Shown here: one piece after another, positions 1 to 5,277 of the stretch
Layout: each line of letters begins with the position of its first letter
Position numbering within the stretch: the first letter of the stretch is position 1
From: Acidobacteriota bacterium
GTDB taxonomy: Bacteria; Acidobacteriota; Thermoanaerobaculia; Thermoanaerobaculales; Thermoanaerobaculaceae
NCBI GenBank assembly: GCA_021782525.1
Contig: JAJXUY010000142.1
Location: forward strand, 1-5,277
Direction: 5' to 3'
DNA length: 5,277 nucleotides
Position numbers and translations under genes: made by a program
The notes under the pieces: generated by a model
What the model saw: only the letters and a program-made list of their open reading frames with translations
What the model was told of the DNA's origin: nothing
Database searches by the model: none

Positions 1-1
1 G

Positions 2-526
2 GTCACGACCAACGACGAGGCGCTGGGCGAGAAGCTCCTCGACATGCGGATGCACGGGATGCGCCCGAAGTACGTGCACCACTTCGTCGGCGGCAACTTC
101 CGCATGGACGCGCTGCAGGCCGCGATCTTGCGCGCCAAGCTGCCGCGCCTTCCCGGCTGGATCGCCAAGCGGCAAGCCGGCGCCGCGCACTACCGCGAGC
201 TGTTCCGCGCGGCCGGCCTCGACGGGACGGTGCGGGTGCCGGAGGAGCTTCCCGGCCGCGGCCACACCTACCACCAGTACGTGGTGCGGGCGCCGAAGCG
301 CGACCAGCTGCGCGAGCACATGGTCAAGCGCGGCGTCGGGGCGGAGGTGTACTACCCGATCTCGCTGCACGAGCAGGACTGTTTCGCCGGCCTCGGCTAC
401 CGCAACGGTGACTTCCCCGAGTCGGAGCGCGCCGAGGCCGAGGTCCTGGCGCTGCCGATCTTCCCGGAACTGCGCGCGGACGAGCGCGAGCGGGTCGTCG
501 CCACGATCGCCGAGTTCTACCGCTAG
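2..526 (+). CDS. DegT/DnrJ/EryC1/StrS-family sugar-nucleotide aminotransferase, C-terminal part
   Basis: This is a PLP-dependent aminotransferase that would convert a keto sugar nucleotide to an amino sugar in the cytoplasm. The frame is open from base 2 and the 5' part lies outside the window; 174 residues remain of a family length near 360-400. The visible part starts with VTTNDEALGEKL, the stretch that normally follows just after the catalytic-lysine loop, so that lysine is not in view. Then come RMHGMRPKYVHH, GGNFRMDALQAAIL (residues 30-43), YHQYVV, a VYYPISLHEQ segment and VLALPIFPEL, all in the order usual for the family. The GGNFRMD-LQAA form resembles enzymes acting on UDP- or dTDP-linked 3- or 4-keto sugars, but the substrate cannot be named. 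It stands 189 bp upstream of an initiating sugar transferase, consistent with supplying an amino sugar to the same glycan. The first ATG in view (44) is internal, not the true start. Confidence 0.93.
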   Translation, partial: VTTNDEALGEKLLDMRMHGMRPKYVHHFVGGNFRMDALQAAILRAKLPRLPGWIAKRQAGAAHYRELFRAAGLDGTVRVPEELPGRGHTYHQYVVRAPKRDQLREHMVKRGVGAEVYYPISLHEQDCFAGLGYRNGDFPESERAEAEVLALPIFPELRADERERVVATIAEFYR

Positions 527-583
527 CCCGGAGCCACGCACCGCGAGACAACCGATCGGTGGCATCAGTGCCCTCTGCGGGTT

Positions 584-620
584 CGAGACTCTTCGCTCGC
601 TACGCTCGCTCAGAATGACA
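584..620. repeat. Short intergenic repeat-like element with a 9-bp tandem duplication
   Basis: The gap between the aminotransferase and the sugar transferase holds two adjacent 9-mers, CGCTCGCTA (594-602) and CGCTCGCTC (603-611), flanked by GAGACTCTT on the left and CAGAATGACA on the right. On the minus strand it reads TGTCATTCTGAGCGAGCG followed by the second copy and then GAAGAGTCTC. From general knowledge, sequences of the form TGTCATTCTGAGC...GAAGA(A/G)TCTC are scattered between genes of many bacterial genomes, so I infer a dispersed intergenic repeat. Its copy number here cannot be seen from one window. TGTCATTC recurs in the opposite orientation at 647-654, giving an 8-bp inverted pair with 613-620. 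Confidence 0.55.
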
Positions 621-715
621 TGGCAGGGATGAGGCACTAGATTCGTTGTCATTCCAGCGCCGTTGCGCCGTGTGGTTGACACGTTCGGCGATCCCGCGCA
701 CCATCGCCGGCAACG

Positions 716-2065
716 ATGAGTCTGTTCCTTCCCCGCACGCCGCGCCTGCGCCTCGCCCTCGCCGTGTTCGACGGCGGCTGGCTCGGCGCCGCCGGCTACC
801 TCGCGCACGTGGTTCGCTTCTCGACGGGGTCGGAGCGGGCGGCGAAACTGCACGAACTCGTTGCCCACCCCGGGCTCGTGGTGATCGGATTGGCGGCGAT
901 GTGGGCCACCGCGGTCGCGGCCGAACTCTACGAGCCGATCGTCCTGCGGCGGCGGGCGGAGGTGACGGCGAGAGTCGCCGTGGTGGCGGCCGTGTGGGGC
1001 ACGGCGCTGGGGCTCGCGACCTACCTGATCCCGAGCTGGCGGTTCGGCCGCGGGTTGCTGCTGATCACCACCGCGGCCTGGGCCTTGGGGGCGGTGGCGG
1101 CGCGGAGCGCAGCCGCGATCTGGCTGCGCCGGCGGCCGCGCCCGCGTGCACTCGTGGTTGGCGCGCCCGACGCCGCGGCCGAGGTCTGTCGCAAGCTCGC
1201 CGCGCACCCCGGGGCGCCGTGGGAGCCGGTGGATGGGTCCGGCCTCGCGGCCGCCAGCGTCGCGGAGGCGGCCGGCCGGCATCGGGCCGAGCTGGTCGTG
1301 CTGGCCGGCGAACCGGCCGGCGACGCAGGCCTCATCGCCGATCTCACGGCGATGCAGTTCTCCGGCGTGCCGGTGGTGGTGGCCTCCGAGCTGTGGGCGT
1401 GGGTCGATGGGCGGCTGCCGGTGGACGAGCTCTCGCCGGCGGCGTTTTTGCACCAGCCCGGTTTTTCGGTCATCCACTGGGAGTTGTTCAACCGTGCCAC
1501 GCGGGTGGTCGACGTGGCGCTCGCCTTCGCGTTCCTCGTCCTCGCCCTGCCCGTGTTGCTGCCGGCGATGCTGGCGGTGCTCATCATCGACGGTTCGCCG
1601 GTGGTGTACCGGCAGTCCCGTGTCGGCCAGTTCGGGCGGCGCTTCCTCCTGATCAAGCTGCGCACGATGCGGCCGGATGCCGAGGAGAACGGGCCGGCGT
1701 TCGCCGTCGAGGACGATCCCCGGGCGACCCGCCTGGGACGCATCCTGCGCCGCCTCCGGATCGACGAGCTCCCGCAGCTGGTCAACGTCATCCGCGGCGA
1801 CATGTCGTTGGTCGGGCCTCGCCCCGAGCGGCCGGAGTTCGTCACCGAGCTGGCGCGCGCCGTGCCGTACTACACGTTCCGGCTCGCCGTTCCGCCGGGG
1901 CTGACCGGCTGGGCGCAGGTCAACATGCCCTCCGCGGTGAGCCAGGAGGAGCACAGGCGCAAGCTCGAGTACGACCTCTACTTCATCCGTGAGCGGTCGT
2001 TCGGGCTCTACCTGTTGACGTTGCTCCGCACCGCGAGCGTCGCGCTGGCCGGGGCCCGGCGGTGA
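716..2065 (+). CDS. Polyprenyl-phosphate glycosyl-1-phosphate transferase (initiating sugar transferase)
   Basis: This 449-residue inner-membrane enzyme would transfer a sugar-1-phosphate from a nucleotide sugar to undecaprenyl phosphate, the first step of a lipid-linked glycan. The N-terminal half has about four hydrophobic segments (roughly 11-32, 53-71, 86-105, 112-136), then a soluble CoA_binding_3-like region (144-245) with a weakened nucleotide-fold motif, VVGAPDAAAEV. The Bac_transf domain starts at RVVDVALAF (263) with a hydrophobic re-entrant-type helix containing P279, then RVGQFG (302-307), LIKLRTMRPDAE, the catalytic Asp-Glu pair D350-E351 in IDELPQL, GDMSLVGPRPERPEF (361-375), LTGWAQVN (396-403) and KLEYDLYFI. 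Length and order match WbaP/WcaJ/CpsE-like enzymes; the sugar is unknown. ATG 716 is the first possible start after an in-frame stop at 677-679, although no Shine-Dalgarno sequence precedes it. Its stop overlaps the flippase start. Confidence 0.95.
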   Translation: MSLFLPRTPRLRLALAVFDGGWLGAAGYLAHVVRFSTGSERAAKLHELVAHPGLVVIGLAAMWATAVAAELYEPIVLRRRAEVTARVAVVAAVWGTALGLATYLIPSWRFGRGLLLITTAAWALGAVAARSAAAIWLRRRPRPRALVVGAPDAAAEVCRKLAAHPGAPWEPVDGSGLAAASVAEAAGRHRAELVVLAGEPAGDAGLIADLTAMQFSGVPVVVASELWAWVDGRLPVDELSPAAFLHQPGFSVIHWELFNRATRVVDVALAFAFLVLALPVLLPAMLAVLIIDGSPVVYRQSRVGQFGRRFLLIKLRTMRPDAEENGPAFAVEDDPRATRLGRILRRLRIDELPQLVNVIRGDMSLVGPRPERPEFVTELARAVPYYTFRLAVPPGLTGWAQVNMPSAVSQEEHRRKLEYDLYFIRERSFGLYLLTLLRTASVALAGARR

Positions 2066-3330
2066 CCCGCACCGCTGTCCGGCTGGCGCGCAACGTGGCG
2101 TGGCTGGGCGCCGGCGAGGTCGTGCTCAAAGGCGCATTGTTCGCCGCGGGCGTCGTCGTCGCCCGCGGCCTCGGGCCGGCCGGGATGGGCGCCTTCACCG
2201 TTGCGTACGGCGCCGCGATGGTGCTGATGCTGCTGCTCGTCGCCGGCCAGGCGGAGGTGCTGATCCGGGAGACGGCGCGCCGGCCGGCCGCCGCGAAGGC
2301 TCTCGGGCGGTTGTCGCGGTCGTGGCAACGCCGCGTGGCGCTGGTGGCGGTCCCGGCGGCGGTCGCCGCCACCGCGCTGGTGCGAGACCCGACGCTGCGC
2401 TGGACGTTGCTCGCGTTCATCCCCTACGCCTGGCTGCGGAGCGGTCTGGTGAGCATCGGCGCCTCGTTCAAGGGGCTGGACCGCATGGAGGTGGAGGTCG
2501 GCGCCCGCACGGTCGAGCTCGGGGTCGCGCTCGTCCTGCTCGCGGCGTTGGCGTGGCTGGCGGCCCCGGTGTGGAGCACCGGCCTGGCGTTCGCGGTCGG
2601 AGCCGCGGGGGGGCTGGTCGCGATCCGGCGAGCGTCCGCGAGACTCACGAGCGGCGACGGCGCCGGCGTGACGCCCGCGTTCCTCGCGCGCGAGGGAGCC
2701 GCGTTCCTCGCCCTCAACCTCGGCGCTCAGGCCGTGCTGCGGCTCGACACGTTCCTGCTCGCGGGGTTCGGCGTGGCCAAGGAGGAGATCGGGCGGTACG
2801 GGGTGGCGGCGGCACCGGTGTGGGGGTTGCTCGGGGTGGCGCAGCTGTTCGCCGTCGCGGCGTACCCGACGTTCGCCAAGCTCGCGGCCGAGGGGCGCGT
2901 CGGCGGCCGTCACGTCGCCGCGGTGGCCGCTGGCGCCGCCGCCGCGGGTGCGCTCGTGGCCGGATCGCTGACCGCCGTCAAGGCGCCGCTCGTCCGTCTG
3001 CTGTTCGGCCCGCAGTACCTCGCGTCGGTCCCGCTCATGGGCGTCCTCGCCTGGGTGCTGCCGGCTGCCTACGTGATGGTTGGACTCGGCGTGGTGATCG
3101 CGTCGTGTGGACGCCAGCGATGGTCTCTGGTCAGTCAAGCAGTCCTCCTGTCCGGGAGCACCATCGCCAACCTGGCCGTGATCCCCCGCTGGGGGACGAT
3201 GGGGTGTGCGGTGGTCGCGGTGGCGGTGTGGACGGCGGGCATCGCGACGAGCCTGACCGTGGCGACGCTCGCGGTGCGGCGGCCGAAGGGGAGCGAGGGG
3301 ATCGCCGCGATCGGCCCGGAGGTCGAATGA
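2062..3330 (+). CDS. Wzx-type oligosaccharide flippase (polysaccharide biosynthesis membrane protein)
   Basis: This is a 422-residue polytopic inner-membrane protein with about 12 hydrophobic segments (approximately 12-34, 43-62, 92-107, 114-131, 150-168, 171-187, 211-233, 247-269, 286-303, 323-347, 353-375, 381-402). Family-like landmarks are ARGLGPAGMGAFTVAYG near the first loop, FKGLDRMEVE (136-145), RLLFGPQYLASVPLMGVLA (312-330) and PRWGTMGCAVVAV (375-387). These fit the Polysacc_synt/MOP flippase group, which moves undecaprenyl-linked oligosaccharides from the cytoplasmic to the periplasmic face. It starts with GTG inside the GTGA that also ends the upstream sugar transferase, and ends in the ATGA that starts the glycosyltransferase, so translation is probably coupled on both sides. 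The identification rests on topology, local motifs and context; sequence in this family is poorly conserved. A teichoic-acid or lipid flippase of the same superfamily is the main alternative. Confidence 0.88.
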   Translation: MTRTAVRLARNVAWLGAGEVVLKGALFAAGVVVARGLGPAGMGAFTVAYGAAMVLMLLLVAGQAEVLIRETARRPAAAKALGRLSRSWQRRVALVAVPAAVAATALVRDPTLRWTLLAFIPYAWLRSGLVSIGASFKGLDRMEVEVGARTVELGVALVLLAALAWLAAPVWSTGLAFAVGAAGGLVAIRRASARLTSGDGAGVTPAFLAREGAAFLALNLGAQAVLRLDTFLLAGFGVAKEEIGRYGVAAAPVWGLLGVAQLFAVAAYPTFAKLAAEGRVGGRHVAAVAAGAAAAGALVAGSLTAVKAPLVRLLFGPQYLASVPLMGVLAWVLPAAYVMVGLGVVIASCGRQRWSLVSQAVLLSGSTIANLAVIPRWGTMGCAVVAVAVWTAGIATSLTVATLAVRRPKGSEGIAAIGPEVE

Positions 3331-4229
3331 GCGCGCCCGGGCCCGGTGGGGGGCGGGTTGCCGTCGTGGTGGTGCACTTCGGGGAGGTGGCGCCGACCGC
3401 CGACTGCCTCGCGGCGCTGGCGCGGGACGGGTCGCGCGCCTCGCGGCGGCTCGTGGTCGTGGACAACGGAGCGACGCTCGGCGCCGGGCCCTGGCACGGC
3501 GCCGAGGTCGTGGCGCTCGCGGGCAACCCCGGGTTCGGCGCCGGCGCGAACGCGGGCGTGGCCGCTCTCGCGGGCGACCCGTTCGACGCGCTCGTGGTGC
3601 TCAACAACGACATCGAGGTCGCAAACGGGTACCTCGACGCGGCCGTGCAGGCGTTGCGCCGCCCGGGCGTCGGGTTGGCGGCCGGCCCGCTGTACCTGAC
3701 GGCAGCCGGCGGGCCGCTCTGGTACGCCGGCGGCGGGATCGACTGGCTGACCGGCACGGTGCGCCAGGCGACGTCGGCGCCCGCGGCCGCCCGGGAGGGG
3801 ACCGTCGGGTTCATCCCGGGCGCCGCCTTCGCGGCGCGGCCCGAGGCGTGGCGGTCGGTGGGCGGATTCGACCCCGGCTACTTCCTCTACAACGAGGACG
3901 TGGACCTCGGCTTGCGCCTGCGCCGCCGCGGCTGGCGCCTGTTCTTCTGCCCGGCGATGGTCGCGGCGCACCGGCTCGGCGGCGTCACGGGCTCGGCGTC
4001 CCGCTCGCCGTTCTACCTCGAGCACTTGACGGCGACGCGCCTGCGCCCGTTCCGGCCGCTCGCGTACCGGCTCTACCTGGCCGCGCTGCACTCCGGGTAC
4101 GCGCTCCTGCGCGCCGGCTGGTACCGCGCCGTCGTGGGCGGCGAGGCCGGTCGAGCGAGGGCGGCTGCGGTCATCCGCGGGCAAAGGCGGGCGTTGACGC
4201 GGCTCACCATCGGTCCGCGGGCCGATTGA
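3327..4229 (+). CDS. Family 2 glycosyltransferase, rhamnosyltransferase-like
   Basis: This 300-residue soluble or peripheral GT-A enzyme would add a sugar from a nucleotide donor to the lipid-linked glycan at the cytoplasmic face. Visible landmarks are RVAVVVVHFGE (10-20), VVVDNGAT (43-50), the NPGFGAGANAG loop (67-77), the donor/metal site VLNNDIEV (91-98, D95), GFIPGAAFAARPEAW (161-175) and GGFDPGYFLYNEDVDLGLR (179-197), in which E190-D191 is the usual acidic pair near the catalytic base. The C-terminus is Arg-rich and has no convincing membrane segment. Length and motif order match the WbbL/RfbF-like group often annotated as rhamnosyltransferases, but donor specificity cannot be read from sequence. 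The start is ATG 3327, within the ATGA shared with the flippase stop; the frame is open further upstream, but that stretch is antigenic to no known fold and simply shadows the flippase gene. This is the last gene of the polysaccharide unit. Confidence 0.94.
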   Translation: MSAPGPGGGRVAVVVVHFGEVAPTADCLAALARDGSRASRRLVVVDNGATLGAGPWHGAEVVALAGNPGFGAGANAGVAALAGDPFDALVVLNNDIEVANGYLDAAVQALRRPGVGLAAGPLYLTAAGGPLWYAGGGIDWLTGTVRQATSAPAAAREGTVGFIPGAAFAARPEAWRSVGGFDPGYFLYNEDVDLGLRLRRRGWRLFFCPAMVAAHRLGGVTGSASRSPFYLEHLTATRLRPFRPLAYRLYLAALHSGYALLRAGWYRAVVGGEAGRARAAAVIRGQRRALTRLTIGPRAD

Positions 4230-4309
4230 GCGGTTCAGACGCCCGGGAACGGCCGCGATGGGCTGCGAGCCGAGCCGGCTGCATCGGGTGATCGAGGCGA
4301 CGAACCTGC

Positions 4310-4338
4310 TTGACAAGTAGCGGCGCGGATCCTAGAGT
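4310..4338 (+). promoter_or_regulatory. Predicted sigma-70-type promoter of groESL
   Basis: A perfect -35 hexamer TTGACA lies at 4310-4315, followed by a 17-bp spacer and TAGAGT at 4333-4338, a 4-of-6 match to TATAAT. Transcription would begin near 4344-4346, inside the left arm or loop edge of the CIRCE. Spacing and the immediate operator support this as the groESL promoter. The -10 box is not ideal and the start is a prediction. Confidence 0.75.
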
Positions 4339-4339
4339 G

Positions 4340-4366
4340 TTAGCAGTCTCGCACGGAGAGTGCCAA
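4340..4366 (+). promoter_or_regulatory. CIRCE element (HrcA operator) upstream of groESL
   Basis: The sequence reads TTAGCAGTC (4340-4348), nine bases, then GAGTGCCAA (4358-4366). The established CIRCE consensus is TTAGCACTC-N9-GAGTGCTAA, so 16 of 18 arm positions match; the departures are G at 4346 (consensus C) and C at 4364 (consensus T). Arm length and 9-bp loop are exact. CIRCE binds the repressor HrcA, which releases when GroEL is occupied by unfolded protein. Position directly after the -10 box and about 50 bp before groES is as expected. hrcA itself is not in this window. Confidence 0.92.
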
Positions 4367-4400
4367 GAGCACCCCGGCGGGCGATCGTAAACAACAGAAA

Positions 4401-4408
4401 AGGGAGGG
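4401..4408 (+). promoter_or_regulatory. Shine-Dalgarno sequence of groES
   Basis: AGGGAGGG lies 8 bases before ATG 4417, in an A-rich leader (AAACAACAGAAA at 4389-4400) that contrasts with the GC-rich surroundings. It settles the start at 4417 rather than the in-frame GTG at 4360, which falls inside the CIRCE. Confidence 0.85.
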
Positions 4409-4416
4409 TTAAGCGC

Positions 4417-4707
4417 ATGAACGTTCGTCCACTCCATGATCGGATTCTCCTTCGCCGCCTGGAAGAGAAAGAGGTGGTGAAGGGTGGGATCATCATCCCC
4501 GACACCGCCAAGGAAAAGCCGCAAGAGGCCGAGGTGATCGCGGTCGGCCCCGGCAAGCTCGACGAGAACGGCAAGCGCATGCCGATCGACGTGAAGAAGG
4601 GCGATCGCGTGCTGGTCGGCAAGTACTCGGGTTCGGACATCAAGATCGACGAGCAGGAATACCTGATCGTGCGCGAGGACGAGATCCTCGGCGTGCTGGA
4701 AAAGTAA
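4417..4707 (+). CDS. groES: Co-chaperonin GroES (Hsp10)
   Basis: This complete 96-residue protein forms the heptameric lid of the cytoplasmic GroEL folding chamber. It opens with [19 protein letters not shown], the typical first beta strands, followed by the mobile loop, in which the hydrophobic tripeptide I25-I26-I27 of [15 protein letters not shown] contacts the GroEL apical domain. Then come [24 protein letters not shown] and the closing [15 protein letters not shown]. Length matches the family (about 95-100). The start at ATG 4417 is supported by a strong Shine-Dalgarno sequence 8 bases upstream and by homology of the N-terminus. groEL starts 12 bases after the stop, so the two form the usual operon under the upstream promoter and CIRCE. 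Nothing is missing or unusual. Confidence 0.98.
   Translation: MNVRPLHDRILLRRLEEKEVVKGGIIIPDTAKEKPQEAEVIAVGPGKLDENGKRMPIDVKKGDRVLVGKYSGSDIKIDEQEYLIVREDEILGVLEK

Positions 4708-5277
<570 letters not shown>

Noticed and set aside
551..572. Perfect palindrome ACCGATCGGT (551-560) and hairpin GGCA-TCAG-TGCC (561-572) after the aminotransferase
   Set aside because: Both are short, neither is followed by a T-run, and such palindromes arise often by chance in GC-rich DNA; a terminator call is not supported.
676..704. Possible promoter before the sugar transferase (TTGACA at 676-681)
   Set aside because: At a 17-bp spacing the -10 position reads CACCAT, a poor match, so it is not listed as a feature.
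646..1992. Plus-strand frame of 448 codons overlapping the sugar transferase
   Set aside because: Its product is dominated by Arg, Gly and Ala, with no motifs; the frame at 716-2065 carries all Bac_transf landmarks.
2008..3138. Minus-strand open frame (376 codons) opposite the flippase
   Set aside because: The translation is low-complexity Arg/His/Gln-rich with no hydrophobic core, while the + strand gives a coherent 12-segment membrane protein.
2100..3326. Upstream extension of the glycosyltransferase frame (709 codons in total)
   Set aside because: The extra region is an Arg/Gly-rich shadow of the flippase gene; the GT2 fold starts just after ATG 3327.
3135..4316. Long minus-strand open frame (393 codons) opposite the glycosyltransferase
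   Set aside because: Its product is rich in Arg, Ala, Pro and Gly with no recognisable motif, as expected for the antisense of a GC-rich gene; the + strand encodes a clear GT2.
4360..4416. N-terminal extension of groES from GTG 4360
   Set aside because: The GTG lies in the CIRCE arm, has no ribosome binding site and would add 19 residues absent from GroES proteins; ATG 4417 has a strong Shine-Dalgarno sequence.

Overview
This is a high-GC bacterial window (strong G/C bias at third codon positions) with every recognisable gene on the + strand. It holds the 3' end of a surface-polysaccharide biosynthesis cluster followed by the start of the groESL chaperonin operon. The organism cannot be fixed from these bases. 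The GC-rich coding, a CIRCE-controlled groESL and a GroES with the stretch [19 protein letters not shown] would suit a high-GC Acidobacteriota or Myxococcota/deltaproteobacterial-type lineage. That is an impression, not a determination.

Layout: (1) 2-526, the C-terminal 174 residues of a DegT/DnrJ/EryC1-type PLP sugar aminotransferase, cut by the window start. (2) 527-715, a 189-bp gap with a short repeat-like element (584-620) and small palindromes. (3) 716-2065, a polyprenyl-phosphate glycosyl-1-phosphate transferase (initiating sugar transferase). (4) 2062-3330, a polytopic Wzx-type lipid-linked oligosaccharide flippase. (5) 3327-4229, a family 2 glycosyltransferase of the rhamnosyltransferase-like type. 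Genes 3-5 are joined by GTGA and ATGA overlaps and so form one translationally coupled unit. (6) 4230-4416, the intergenic region that carries the groESL promoter, a CIRCE (HrcA operator) and an A-rich leader. (7) 4417-4707, complete groES. (8) 4720-5277, the first 186 codons of groEL, cut by the window end.

Inferred co-operation: the aminotransferase would make a nucleotide-linked amino sugar. The initiating transferase would load a sugar-1-phosphate onto undecaprenyl phosphate, the GT2 would extend the lipid-linked unit, and the flippase would move it across the inner membrane. A Wzy polymerase, a chain-length regulator and an exporter are not in the window and would be expected upstream or elsewhere. 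groESL is a separate heat-shock unit that lies downstream in the same direction.

I see no new biological system here. The points most worth a second look are the divergent CIRCE placed over the predicted start of transcription, the repeat-like element at 584-620, the lack of a Shine-Dalgarno sequence before the sugar transferase, and the lack of a clear terminator between the polysaccharide genes and groESL.
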